Below the pieces are notes generated by a model, which saw only the letters and a list, made by a program, of their open reading frames with translations, had not been told where the DNA came from and did not search any database. Below, piece after piece: positions 43,660-52,758 of a DNA stretch of 64,000 nucleotides (the stretch's first letter is position 1; each line of letters starts with the position of its first letter). Source of the stretch: CAUJIW01 sp963205175 (GTDB lineage Bacteria > Pseudomonadota > Alphaproteobacteria > Sphingomonadales > Sphingomonadaceae); assembly GCA_041060555.1 (NCBI GenBank), contig JBEUDS010000009.1; one strand, written 5' to 3'. A program made the translations under genes and the position numbers.

Positions 43660-44760
43660 ATGTACACCGAGTTCTATAAGCTGAGCGGCCAGCCGTTTCA
43701 GCTGACCCCTGATCCGCGCTTCTATTTCGACACCCGCACGCACAAGAAGGCGATGGCCTACCTCACCTATGGCCTGAACCAGGGCGAGGGTTTCATCATC
43801 ATCACCGGCGACATCGGCGCCGGCAAGACGACGCTGGTGGGCCATCTGTTCGACGCGGTCGACAAATCGCGCTTCGTGCTGGCCAAGGTGGTGAGCACCC
43901 AGCTCGACGCCGACAACACATTGAAGATGGTGGCCCATGCCTTCGGCATCGCCACCGACACGCTCGACAAGGCCGGTATCCTGCGCCGTATCGAGGACTT
44001 TCTGCGCATGCAGCACCGCGACGGCCGTCGTGTGCTGCTGATCGTCGACGAAGTGCAGAACCTGCCGGTATCGGCGCTGGAGGAGTTGCGCATGCTCTCC
44101 AATTTCCAGGAGGGCAACCGGGCGCTGCTGCAGATATTCCTGCTCGGCCAGCCGGAATTCCGCGACAAGCTCGCCATGTCGCCGGAGCTTGAGCAGCTGC
44201 GCCAGCGCGTCATCGCCACGCACCATCTGGAGCCGATGCAGGAAGAAGAACTGCCGGGCTATGTCTATCATCGTCTGGCGATGGTCGGCTGGAACAACGA
44301 CCCGCTGTTCACCGAGGGCGCCTTCCGCCTGATGTACGACTATTCCGGCGGCGTGCCGCGTCGCCTCAACAATCTGAGCTCGCGCGTGCTGCTGTTCGGC
44401 GCCCTTGAGGAAAAGCACGAGATCGACGAGGCGATCGTCCATGAGGTCATCAACGACCTCAAGAAGGACAACACGCCGACCACCGGGCCCAAGCATATTT
44501 CCCAGCTCGACGCACCGCTGTCGGGCATCGGCCCGGTGCGGTCGAACCTGCCGCCGAAGATCCGCGCCGATCTGGCCGCCGCATCGGCGGAGGGGTTTGC
44601 CGGATCGCTGACGGAAGCGGAACTGTTGCGCCGGATCGACGTGCTCGAACGTTATGTCCGCGCTCATGATCGCACCATCAAGCAGATGCTGCAGATTCTG
44701 TCCGACTGGGCGGAAACCGCCACCGATCGCTTCGACAAGACGGGAACCGATGGCCAGTGA
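43660..44760 (+). CDS. XrtA/PEP-CTERM system-associated ATPase (ExeA-like)
   Basis: A 366-residue AAA ATPase from ATG 43660 with GGGGAGA upstream. 'FYKLSGQPFQLTPDPRFYFD' is the family start; Walker A is 'ITGDIGAGKTTLVGHL' with Lys56; Walker B is 'RVLLIVDEVQNLPVSALEEL'; sensor region 'LLQIFLLGQPEFRDKL'; 'YDYSGGVPRRLNNLSSRVLL' follows. The C-terminal 80 residues include a short predicted coiled coil ('RRIDVLERYVRAHDRTIKQM'). These ATPases resemble ExeA/GspA and are a fixed part of XrtA loci, although the exact role is unknown. It overlaps the deacetylase gene by 11 bases. Confidence 0.92.
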   Translation: MYTEFYKLSGQPFQLTPDPRFYFDTRTHKKAMAYLTYGLNQGEGFIIITGDIGAGKTTLVGHLFDAVDKSRFVLAKVVSTQLDADNTLKMVAHAFGIATDTLDKAGILRRIEDFLRMQHRDGRRVLLIVDEVQNLPVSALEELRMLSNFQEGNRALLQIFLLGQPEFRDKLAMSPELEQLRQRVIATHHLEPMQEEELPGYVYHRLAMVGWNNDPLFTEGAFRLMYDYSGGVPRRLNNLSSRVLLFGALEEKHEIDEAIVHEVINDLKKDNTPTTGPKHISQLDAPLSGIGPVRSNLPPKIRADLAAASAEGFAGSLTEAELLRRIDVLERYVRAHDRTIKQMLQILSDWAETATDRFDKTGTDGQ

Positions 44761-45658
44761 CCTACCAGCGGGCGGGCAGCGCGCCGGACAGCCGGCGGCT
44801 ACCTCGTCCATCGTCAATGCGATGAGCGTCGACATCGAGGAGTATTTCCAGGTCGGCGCTTTCGAGACATGCATATCCCGCGATCACTGGGACAGCCTCT
44901 CCAGCCGGGTGGACTACAACACCCAGGTGGTGCTGGATCTGTTCGCCGAGAAAAACGTCAAGGCAACCTTCTTCACCCTGGGCTGGGTCGCCGACCGTCA
45001 GCCGTCGCTGCTGCGACGGATCGTTGGCGAGGGCCATGAACTCGCGTCGCACGGCTATGCCCATGATCGCGTGTTCACCTTCTCCCCCGACCAGTTCCGC
45101 GCCGACCTCGATCGTTCGAAAAAGGCGCTGGAGGATGCCGGCGGTGTCGCCATCCACGGCTATCGCGCACCAAGCTTCTCCATCGGCAAGAACAACGCCT
45201 GGGCGCTCGACGTGCTGGCCGAACAGGGCTACCGCTATTCGTCGTCGGTGGCGCCGATCGCCCACGATCATTACGGCTGGCCGGAGGCACCGCGCTTCGC
45301 CTATCGGCCGATCGCCGGCCAACCGCTCATCGAGCTGCCGATCACGACAGTGAAAATGGCCGGCCGTACGCTGTCGTTCGGTGGCGGATTCTTCCGGCTG
45401 CTCCCCTACGACATCGCCCGCCGCGCCATCGCCAAGGTCAACAACAGCGAGGGACAGCCGGTGGTTTTCTATTTTCACCCGTGGGAAGTGGACCCCGATC
45501 AGCCGCGCGTCGCCAACGCCCCGCTGAAATCCCGCCTGCGCCACTATGTCAATCTCGGCCGGATGCGGGCCAAGCTCGCCCGGCTGTGCGACGACTTCGC
45601 CTGGGACCGGATCGACAACACCCTGAAGGTGACGAGCGATGTTTGTGTCACCGCCTGA
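44750..45658 (+). CDS. XrtA-system polysaccharide deacetylase
   Basis: A 302-residue carbohydrate-esterase-4 protein from ATG 44750, with a C-terminal DUF3473 region. The catalytic and metal motif 1 is 'AMSVDIEEYFQVG', motif 2 'GHELASHGYAHDRVFTFSPD' (two zinc-binding His), motif 3 'IHGYRAPSFSIG', and the end carries 'VVFYFHPWEVDPDQPRV'. It probably removes acetyl groups from GlcNAc- or ManNAc-type residues of the polymer. No signal peptide is seen, as is usual for this subfamily. The stop overlaps the next start by 20 bases. Confidence 0.92.
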   Translation: MASDLPAGGQRAGQPAATSSIVNAMSVDIEEYFQVGAFETCISRDHWDSLSSRVDYNTQVVLDLFAEKNVKATFFTLGWVADRQPSLLRRIVGEGHELASHGYAHDRVFTFSPDQFRADLDRSKKALEDAGGVAIHGYRAPSFSIGKNNAWALDVLAEQGYRYSSSVAPIAHDHYGWPEAPRFAYRPIAGQPLIELPITTVKMAGRTLSFGGGFFRLLPYDIARRAIAKVNNSEGQPVVFYFHPWEVDPDQPRVANAPLKSRLRHYVNLGRMRAKLARLCDDFAWDRIDNTLKVTSDVCVTA

Positions 45659-46709
45659 TCGCCCGCAGAGCACCATCGCGGTGCGTGCCATCGATGCCGC
45701 CGATCCGGCCGCACGGGCGCGCTGGGACCAGGCGGTGCGCGCACGCGCCGACGCCACCATGTTCCATCTCGCCGCCTGGCCGATGGCAATCGCCGAGACC
45801 TTCGGCCATCGGTTCTGGCTGCTGGCCGCCGAGCGGGACGGTGTCATCGTCGGCCTGCTGCCGTTGATTCTCGTGCGCTCGCGCCTGTTCGGCACCCGGC
45901 TGGCCTCCAACGCCTTCGCGGTCTACGGTGGCCCCCTGGCGGACGACGCGGACGTGCACGCCGCGCTGGATGCCGCCGCCATCAGGCTGCGCGACGAGAC
46001 CGGCGCCAGCCTGCTGGAATATCGCAACCTGCACCGGCTGCGGCCTGACTGGCCGGCAAAGACCGACGTCTATGCCCGTTTCCGCAAGCCTATTCTCGAC
46101 ACGCCGGACGCCAACATGAAGGCACTGCCGTCCAAGCAGCGCAACATGATCCGCAAGGGCGAGAAAGCGGGACTGGAGGCCATCGAGGAGACCGGCGTCG
46201 ATCCCGCCTGGCAGCTCTATGCCGAGTCCGTGCGTAATCTCGGCACGCCGGTATTCCCGCGCTCGCTGTTCGTCGCGCTGAAGCGCCACTACGGCGATGA
46301 CTGCGTGATCCAGACCGTGCGGCACGAAGGCGTGGCGATCGCCGCCAGCCTGTCGCTGGTGTTCCGCGACGAAATCCACATCTTCTACGCCGGTGGCACC
46401 CGCGCCGGCCGGGCCGTCGCCGCCAACGACTTTCTGTTCTGGTCGGTCATGGAGGCGGGGCGCCGGCGCGGACTTGCCTCTTACGATCTCGGTCGCAGCA
46501 AGGTCGGCACCGGCGCTTACGACTTCAAGCTGAAATGGGGCATCGAGCCCGAGCCCCTGGCCTATGAGTTCCAGCTCGCGCCAGGCGCCGCGATGCCCGA
46601 CATGAACCCCAACTCACCCAAATACACGCGGTTCGTTGAGCTGTGGCAGCGCCTGCCGCTGCCTGTCGCCAACTTCATCGGGCCGCTGCTGTCGCGGAGT
46701 CTCGGTTGA
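45639..46709 (+). CDS. FemAB-family protein, XrtA/PEP-CTERM-associated
   Basis: A 356-residue protein with tandem GNAT-like folds as in FemAB peptidyltransferases. Segments are 'FHLAAWPMAIAETFGHRFWL', 'SNAFAVYGGPLADDADVHAA', 'LPSKQRNMIRKGEKAGLEA' (conserved basic helix) and 'FYAGGTRAGRAVAANDFLFW', with 'GLASYDLGRSKVGTGAYDFK' near the end. XrtA loci carry this family regularly; transfer of an amino acid or acyl group to the glycan is suspected but unproven. The start overlaps the deacetylase gene, and the glycosyltransferase gene starts three bases after its end. Confidence 0.9.
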   Translation: MFVSPPDRPQSTIAVRAIDAADPAARARWDQAVRARADATMFHLAAWPMAIAETFGHRFWLLAAERDGVIVGLLPLILVRSRLFGTRLASNAFAVYGGPLADDADVHAALDAAAIRLRDETGASLLEYRNLHRLRPDWPAKTDVYARFRKPILDTPDANMKALPSKQRNMIRKGEKAGLEAIEETGVDPAWQLYAESVRNLGTPVFPRSLFVALKRHYGDDCVIQTVRHEGVAIAASLSLVFRDEIHIFYAGGTRAGRAVAANDFLFWSVMEAGRRRGLASYDLGRSKVGTGAYDFKLKWGIEPEPLAYEFQLAPGAAMPDMNPNSPKYTRFVELWQRLPLPVANFIGPLLSRSLG

Positions 46710-46711
46710 CC

Positions 46712-47974
46712 ATGGACGTGCTGTTTCTGGCCCATCGCATCCCCTATCCGCCCAACAAGGGGGACAAGATCCGTTCGTGGCACGTGCTGCAACATCTCGC
46801 GCAGCGCGCACGCGTGCATCTGGGATGCTTCATCGACAACCCCGATGACATGCAGCACCAGGATTATCTGCGCTCGGTCGTCGGTGGCGAATGCTGCTTC
46901 GTGCCGGTCGATCCGGTGAAGGGCAAGATCCGCGCCGTCTCCGCGTTGTGGAACAACGAATCGATCACCACCCGCTTCTATCCGCGCAGCCCGATGAAGG
47001 CGTGGGCGCAGCGGATGGTGAGCGAGCACAATATCCGGCGCATCTATCTTTATTCTTCGGCCATGGTGCCCTTCGGGCTGCCGCTGATGCGGTCCGGCCG
47101 CCGGGTGGTCATGGATTTCATCGACATGGACTCCGACAAGTGGCGCCAGTACGCCCGTTCGGCGCGCTGGCCGATGTCACGCATTTATGCCCGGGAAGCC
47201 GACCTGGTGTTCGGGCTGGAACAGCTGGGCGCGCACAAGGCGGACATCGCGCTGTTCGTCACCGAGGCGGAGGTCGCCAGCTTCAAGGCCGTCGCCGGCT
47301 CGGCCGCCCATGATGTGCGCGCGCTGCACAACGGCGTCGATCATGCCCGCTTCTCGCCCGATGGCGATTTCCAGCCGCTCGACCTGCCGGGTGCGCCGCG
47401 CCTGGTGTTCACGGGCGCCATGGACTATCTCGCCAACGTGGACGCCGTGAGCTGGTTCGCAGACGATGTGCTGCCGCTGGTCCGGCAAAGCCATCCCGAG
47501 GCGACCTTCACCATCGTCGGCGCGCGGCCGACACCCAAGGTACAGACGCTGGGCAAGCGACCCGGCATCACCGTCACCGGCACGGTGGATGACGTGCGCC
47601 CCTACATCGCCGCCGCCGACATCGCGGTGGCGCCGCTGCGCATCGCGCGCGGCGTGCAGAACAAGGTGCTGGAAGCCATGGCGATGGCCAGGACGGTGGT
47701 CGCTTCGGCCGCCGCCGCCCAGGGCATCAACGCCGAGGATGGCCGCCACTTCATCGTCGCCGACTCCGCGGCCGACATGGCGCGGGTGATCGGCGAACTC
47801 GCCGGAGACGCGCCGCGCCGGGCCGCCATCGGCCATGACGCCCGGGCGCTGGTGCTCGACCAGTACGACTGGGGGCACTGCCTGGCGACGCTTGACACCA
47901 TGCTCGACCTTGATGCCTCGACGCACGAAACCCCGGACCGGGTGCCGGTGCCGATCGGAGGAGCCTCGGCATGA
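46712..47974 (+). CDS. XrtA/PEP-CTERM-system glycosyltransferase (GT4-like)
   Basis: A 420-residue GT-B fold enzyme from ATG 46712, immediately after the FemAB gene. The N-terminal half begins 'VLFLAHRIPYPPNKGDKIRS', the TIGR03087-type start, with 'VVMDFIDMDSDKWRQYARSA'. The C-terminal half has 'PRLVFTGAMDYLANVDAVSW', 'FTIVGARPTPKVQTLG' and the nucleotide-sugar site 'VAPLRIARGVQNKVLEAMAM'. It probably adds a sugar to the repeat unit at the membrane. The stop overlaps the XrtA start (ATGA). Confidence 0.92.
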   Translation: MDVLFLAHRIPYPPNKGDKIRSWHVLQHLAQRARVHLGCFIDNPDDMQHQDYLRSVVGGECCFVPVDPVKGKIRAVSALWNNESITTRFYPRSPMKAWAQRMVSEHNIRRIYLYSSAMVPFGLPLMRSGRRVVMDFIDMDSDKWRQYARSARWPMSRIYAREADLVFGLEQLGAHKADIALFVTEAEVASFKAVAGSAAHDVRALHNGVDHARFSPDGDFQPLDLPGAPRLVFTGAMDYLANVDAVSWFADDVLPLVRQSHPEATFTIVGARPTPKVQTLGKRPGITVTGTVDDVRPYIAAADIAVAPLRIARGVQNKVLEAMAMARTVVASAAAAQGINAEDGRHFIVADSAADMARVIGELAGDAPRRAAIGHDARALVLDQYDWGHCLATLDTMLDLDASTHETPDRVPVPIGGASA

Positions 47975-49581
47975 GGCATGATGACAACCCCGCCGCGGCA
48001 ACGCCGCCGACGTCACCGGCGGCGCCGACGCCTGCCGGTCCGCCTCGTTTCTCCAGTGCCTGGCGCACCTACGGCCTGATCTGGCTGGCCACGGTGGCGG
48101 CGCTGCTGGTGCTGTTCCGCGCCGATGTCATGACCATGGTGGCGAAGTGGGAGAACGACGAGACGTTCGGCCACGCCTACATGATCCTGCCGATCGCGCT
48201 GTGGCTGGTCTGGATGCGGCGCCATGAACTGGCCCAGGTGGAGCCCAGGCCCTGGGCCTGGGGGCTTGTCGCCGTCGCCGGCTCGATGGCGCTGTGGGTG
48301 ATCGGACACCTGGCCCGCGTCGCTTTTGTCGAACAGTTCGCGGTGCTGTTCGTCATCCAGTCGAGCATCCTCACCATCCTCGGCCTCAACGTCACCCGGA
48401 CGTTGCTGTTCCCCATCGCCTATCTGCTGTTCATGGTGCCGTTCGGCGACCAGATCGTGCCGCAGATGCAGGACTTCACCGCGCATTTCTCGGTGCAGAT
48501 GCTGCATCTGCTGGAAATCCCCGTCTATCACGACGGCATTTTCATCTCGATCCCCACCGGGGATTTCGAGGTCGCGGTCGCCTGTTCGGGCGTGCGGTTC
48601 ATCATCGCCATGGTCGCGGTGGGCAGTCTTTACGCCAACCTCGCCTTCCGCTCGCCATGGCGGCGTGCGCTGCTGATGGTGGTGTCGGTGATCGTGCCGA
48701 TCATCGCCAACGGTTTCCGGGCGTTTGGCATCATCTACATCGCCTACAAGACCGACAACGAATATGCCGTCGGCGTCGATCATATCGTCTACGGCTGGGT
48801 GTTCTTTTCAATCGTCATGATGGCGGTGCTGCTGATCGGGCGCACCTTCTCCGATCGCTGGATCGACGAGCCTGCCGTCGACGTGGCCGCGCTCGGGTTG
48901 AACCGCGGTGGCGCCGGCACCCCGGCCCAGGCGGCGCGCGCGCTGGCGCTGCTGGCCATGGTGGTCGGCGCGGGCGCCACCTACGCCTACTGGATCGACC
49001 ACCGGCAGGCCGACGTGCGGTACAGCGGCCTCGCGGCGCCCTCGCCGGCCGGCTGGACACCGGCGACCTTCGCCGGCACCGAATGGAAACCCGTTTTCAA
49101 CGGCGCCAACGCCGAACTGTTCCAGAGCTACCGGAACGGCGATGCCCGGGTCGACCTCTATGTCGCGGCATTTGATCGTCAGCACGACGACGTCGAGCTC
49201 ATCGCCTTCGGCCAGACCGCCGTCGCCCCGGCGGAGCTGTGGACGCGCGCCATGGATCAGGCACGGACACTCACCATCGGTGGCCGGACGACGACCGGCG
49301 CCGTCATGCAGATCAACCGGTCGCGGACAATCGTGCGCGATGTCTGGCAGTGGTACTGGGTCAACGGCAAGCTGATCGCCGATCCTTACGTGGCCAAGAT
49401 CGAGACGCTGAAGGCCAAGCTGTTCGGCGGCGACATGACGGCGGCGACCATCATCATATCCGCCGAGCGCCGGGAGGCCACGGTGCCGGCCACTGCCGAG
49501 ATGCAGCACTTCGCCGACGCACTGGGTCCGGTGGAACCGGCGCTCGCGTCCATCCTGAAATCCGGAGCGCGCCCTCAATGA
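47971..49581 (+). CDS. xrtA: Exosortase A fused to an EpsI domain
   Basis: A 536-residue polytopic transpeptidase-like protein. About eight transmembrane helices span 35-290. The sortase-like triad is visible: Cys205 in 'FEVAVACSGVRFIIAM', Arg250 in 'IIANGFRAFGIIYIAY' and His271 in 'VGVDHIVYGW'. After a further helix near 325-345, a periplasmic EpsI domain (about 355-530) begins 'GWTPATFAGTEWKPVFNG'. Exosortases recognise PEP-CTERM tails and cleave or transfer the protein, apparently coupled to exopolysaccharide. No PEP-CTERM substrate is encoded in this window. The first 30 residues are rich in Pro and Ala and probably cytoplasmic. Confidence 0.95.
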   Translation: MRHDDNPAAATPPTSPAAPTPAGPPRFSSAWRTYGLIWLATVAALLVLFRADVMTMVAKWENDETFGHAYMILPIALWLVWMRRHELAQVEPRPWAWGLVAVAGSMALWVIGHLARVAFVEQFAVLFVIQSSILTILGLNVTRTLLFPIAYLLFMVPFGDQIVPQMQDFTAHFSVQMLHLLEIPVYHDGIFISIPTGDFEVAVACSGVRFIIAMVAVGSLYANLAFRSPWRRALLMVVSVIVPIIANGFRAFGIIYIAYKTDNEYAVGVDHIVYGWVFFSIVMMAVLLIGRTFSDRWIDEPAVDVAALGLNRGGAGTPAQAARALALLAMVVGAGATYAYWIDHRQADVRYSGLAAPSPAGWTPATFAGTEWKPVFNGANAELFQSYRNGDARVDLYVAAFDRQHDDVELIAFGQTAVAPAELWTRAMDQARTLTIGGRTTTGAVMQINRSRTIVRDVWQWYWVNGKLIADPYVAKIETLKAKLFGGDMTAATIIISAERREATVPATAEMQHFADALGPVEPALASILKSGARPQ

Positions 49582-49615
49582 GCGGACACCGCCCCTCCCT
49601 GCACGAGTCACGCCG

Positions 49616-51529
49616 ATGTGCGGCATAAGCGGCATCTTCGACACCACCGGCCAGCGCCCCGTCGACCGCGACCTGCTGGCGCGGATGACCACCACCATCG
49701 CCCATCGCGGCCCGGACGAGAATGGCTATTTCCTCGACCCCGGCGTCGGGCTGGGCCACCGGCGGCTGTCGATCATCGACCTGTCGTCCGGCCAGCAACC
49801 GATGAAGACGGCGGACGGGAATGTCGTCGTCGTGTTCAACGGTGAAATCTACAATTACCAGGAAACCCGCGCGCTGCTGATCGACTGCGGCTATCAGTTC
49901 CGCACCAACAGCGACACCGAGGTCATCCTCTACGCCTGGATGGAATGGGGCGAGGCCTGCGTGCAGCAGTTTCGCGGCATGTTCGCCTTCGCGCTCTACG
50001 ACCGGCGCACCCAGACCCTGTTTCTCGCCCGCGACCGGCTGGGTGTGAAGCCGCTCCACTACAGCCTGCTGCCGGACGGCCAGTTGATCTTCGGTTCCGA
50101 ACTGAAGGTGCTGCTGGCCCACCCCGGCCTGCCGCGGGCCATCGACGAACCGGCGGTCGAGGACTATTTCGCCTACGGCTACATCCCCGACCCGCGCACC
50201 ATCCTGCGCGCCGCGCGCAAGCTGCCCGCCGCCCACACGCTGACCATCCGTCGCGGCAGGCCGGTGCCGGCGCCCCGCAGCTACTGGGATATTTCGTTCG
50301 AGGCCCGCCACAAGGGCAGCGCCGATGATCTGGGCGCCGAGTTCATCGAGCGCATGCGCGAGGCCGTGCGCATCCGCCTGGTGTCGGAGGTGCCGCTGGG
50401 GGCCTTCCTGTCGGGCGGCGTTGATTCCAGCGCCGTGGTGGCGATGATGGCTGGCCTGTCGTCGACACCGGTCAACACCTGCTCGATCGGCTTCGACGAG
50501 CCTGGCTTCGACGAAAGCGACTATGCGCGGCGTATCGCCGAGCGTTACCACACCAACCACCGCGCGCGGACCGTGGCATCGAGCGACTTCGCCCTGATCG
50601 ACCGGCTGTCACAGGCCTATGACGAGCCGTTCGCCGATGCCTCGGCGCTGCCGACCTACCGGGTATGCGAACTGGCGCGGGAGAACGTCACCGTGGCGCT
50701 GTCAGGCGACGGCGGCGACGAGATGCTGGCCGGCTACCGCCGCTACCGGCTGCACATGAACGAGGAGCGGGTACGTGGCGCGCTGCCCCTGGGCTTGCGC
50801 GCGCCGCTGTTCGGCATGCTCGGCCGGCTCTGGCCCAAGATGGACTGGGCGCCGCGCCCGCTGCGCGCCAAGTCGACCTTCCAGGCGCTCGGCATGTCCA
50901 GCGAGGAGGCCTACTTCAATTCCATCGCCGTCACCCGTGACGATCGCCGACGGTTGCTGTTTACCGACGACTTCAGGCGGTTGCTGCAGGGTTATCGGGC
51001 GGGTGACCTCTACCGCGACACCATGGCCAACGCGCCGGCCGATGATCCGCTGTCGCAGGCGCAGTACGCCGACATCAAGATCTGGTTGCCCGGCGACATC
51101 CTGACCAAGATGGACCGCGCCAGCATGGCGGTCAGTCTGGAAGCACGCGAGCCGCTGCTCGACCACAAGCTGATGGAATGGGCCGCCGGCATCGCGCCGG
51201 ACATGCGGATTCGTCATGGTGAAGGCAAGTGGCTGATGAAGAAGGCGCTCGAACCCTATGTCGACACCGACCTGCTGTACCGGCCGAAGATGGGCTTCGT
51301 GGTGCCGATCAGCCGCTGGTTCCGTGGCCCGCTGGCCGACGAGATCAGCGCCCTGGTCGACCGCTCCACGGCAATGGAGACCGGCTGGTTTGATGCCGGC
51401 TTCCTGCGCGCGGCGATCAGCGACCATCGGCGCGGCACCCGCGACAACAGCCGCCTGCTGTGGCAGTTCCTGATGTTCGAGAAGAGCGTCGGCCGCCTGC
51501 TCGACGCGCCCGTCAGCGTCGGAGCCTGA
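49616..51529 (+). CDS. XrtA/PEP-CTERM-system amidotransferase (asparagine synthase-like)
   Basis: A 637-residue AsnB-like enzyme. The start must be ATG 49616 because the glutaminase nucleophile is Cys2 ('MCGISGIFDTTGQRPVD'). The glutaminase half has 'RGPDENGYF', 'VVFNGEIYNYQETR' and 'NSDTEVILYAW'. The synthetase half has the PP-loop 'LSGGVDSSAVVAMMAG' (266-271) and 'VALSGDGGDEMLAGYRRYRL'. With both halves intact it is expected to amidate a carboxyl group, likely a uronic acid or amino-acid substituent of the glycan. It is the last clear XrtA gene here. Confidence 0.93.
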   Translation: MCGISGIFDTTGQRPVDRDLLARMTTTIAHRGPDENGYFLDPGVGLGHRRLSIIDLSSGQQPMKTADGNVVVVFNGEIYNYQETRALLIDCGYQFRTNSDTEVILYAWMEWGEACVQQFRGMFAFALYDRRTQTLFLARDRLGVKPLHYSLLPDGQLIFGSELKVLLAHPGLPRAIDEPAVEDYFAYGYIPDPRTILRAARKLPAAHTLTIRRGRPVPAPRSYWDISFEARHKGSADDLGAEFIERMREAVRIRLVSEVPLGAFLSGGVDSSAVVAMMAGLSSTPVNTCSIGFDEPGFDESDYARRIAERYHTNHRARTVASSDFALIDRLSQAYDEPFADASALPTYRVCELARENVTVALSGDGGDEMLAGYRRYRLHMNEERVRGALPLGLRAPLFGMLGRLWPKMDWAPRPLRAKSTFQALGMSSEEAYFNSIAVTRDDRRRLLFTDDFRRLLQGYRAGDLYRDTMANAPADDPLSQAQYADIKIWLPGDILTKMDRASMAVSLEAREPLLDHKLMEWAAGIAPDMRIRHGEGKWLMKKALEPYVDTDLLYRPKMGFVVPISRWFRGPLADEISALVDRSTAMETGWFDAGFLRAAISDHRRGTRDNSRLLWQFLMFEKSVGRLLDAPVSVGA

Positions 51530-51533
51530 TCCG

Positions 51534-52295
51534 GTGCGTGCTGCCCGGTTGCTGCTGACCGCGGCCCTGCTGGCCCTGAGCCCGCAGCCCGGCCATGCGC
51601 GGCTGGTGGACGCCGTGCGCCAGGTGCAGCCTTCCGTGGTTGGCATCACCACCTTCCAGGTCATGCGGTCGATGGCCTCCCACCTCGCCGGCACCGGCTT
51701 CGTGGTTGCAGACGGACGCCACATCATCACCAACTATCATGTCGTGCGCTCCAGCAACCCCGGCCAGCCGACCACCTTGTTCGCGCTGACCGCCAACGGT
51801 GGCCAGATCGACCGGCGCACCCTGACAGTGGTGGCGACCGACCGCGCGCACGACCTCGCCCTGCTGCGGCTGTCCGGCCCGCCGCTGCCGGCGGTCCGCC
51901 TGCGAGCGGACTCCGAGCTGCTGCCGGAAGGCAGCAGCGTCGCCATCACCGGCTTCCCCATCGGCACCGTGCTCGGCCTCTACCCGGCGACCCACGCCGG
52001 CATCGTCGCCGCGCGGCCGCCCAATGTCAGCCCGGTGCCCGACACCCGCTATCTCGATCCGGTGATGGTGGCGACACCGCGCTACGAGGTCTACCAGCTC
52101 GACATGGTGGCCTATCCCGGCCAGAGCGGCAGCCCGCTTTACGACGCCGAGACCGGCACCGTGATCGGCATCCTCAACGCCACCTTCATCAAGTCGACAC
52201 GGGAAAAGGTGATCACCGATCCCAGCGGCATTGCCTATGCCATACCGGTGGGCTTCATCCGTCAGCTGCTGATCGAGAATGACCTGACGCCGTAG
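51534..52295 (+). CDS. Secreted trypsin-like serine protease
   Basis: A 253-residue exported protease from GTG 51534, with GGAG about nine bases upstream and only four bases after the amidotransferase stop, so it is likely cotranscribed. A signal peptide spans 1-22 ('LLLTAALLALSPQPGHA'). The triad is visible: His69 in 'HIITNYHVVR', Asp107 in 'TDRAHDLALLRL', Ser198 in 'YPGQSGSPLYD'. It resembles the DegP/HtrA protease domain but has no PDZ domain. A role in processing exported proteins of the XrtA locus is possible but not shown. Confidence 0.88.
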   Translation: MRAARLLLTAALLALSPQPGHARLVDAVRQVQPSVVGITTFQVMRSMASHLAGTGFVVADGRHIITNYHVVRSSNPGQPTTLFALTANGGQIDRRTLTVVATDRAHDLALLRLSGPPLPAVRLRADSELLPEGSSVAITGFPIGTVLGLYPATHAGIVAARPPNVSPVPDTRYLDPVMVATPRYEVYQLDMVAYPGQSGSPLYDAETGTVIGILNATFIKSTREKVITDPSGIAYAIPVGFIRQLLIENDLTP

Positions 52296-52467
52296 ACCGC
52301 GACCGCGTGCGGTTGAAACGTCCTGAAAAACAACGCGACGCCGGTAGGTTGAGCCGCCCCGGCTTGCGGCGGGATGGCGTCCGCGCGGCGAATTCGAGCA
52401 CCGGACAACAGCGCCACACACGACGGCCCTTCATGCCCCGTTGCCAGGGCCAATCCGGCGCGACGTT

Positions 52468-52758
52468 CTACTCGGGCACCGACTCCGGTGGCGCCATCGC
52501 CGCACCGTCGGCCACGGCGTCGTCCGGCGCCGCGTCGCCCGCTGCCGGCGCGATATCCGCCAGGCCCGTGGCATCGCGCTCCTCGGCCACCATGGCCGCG
52601 GCCGGCCGGCCGGTCACGGGCATTTCCGTGCCCGAATTGCGAATGAGCTGATAGAACAGGACTACGGCACACCCCCACCCAATCACGATACCCGCCACCC
52701 AGACGAGAATCGAGTTACGCAGGGAGAGACGGCCTGAGCTTGGTTCCATTCGTGCCAT
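52468..52758 (-). CDS. Small single-pass membrane protein, unrecognised
   Basis: A 96-residue protein from ATG 52758, with GGGAGA about seven bases upstream; a longer frame to 52833 begins with a Arg-rich, unlikely sequence. One transmembrane helix, 'SILVWVAGIVIGWGCAVVLF' (about 16-35), is followed by an extracytoplasmic-looking acidic tail rich in Ala, Pro and Asp, ending 'APPESVPE'. I recognise no family. It converges on the serine protease gene with a 172-base gap that holds nothing else I can support. Being on the opposite strand, it is not part of the XrtA operon. Confidence 0.6.
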   Translation of the reverse strand: MARMEPSSGRLSLRNSILVWVAGIVIGWGCAVVLFYQLIRNSGTEMPVTGRPAAAMVAEERDATGLADIAPAAGDAAPDDAVADGAAMAPPESVPE

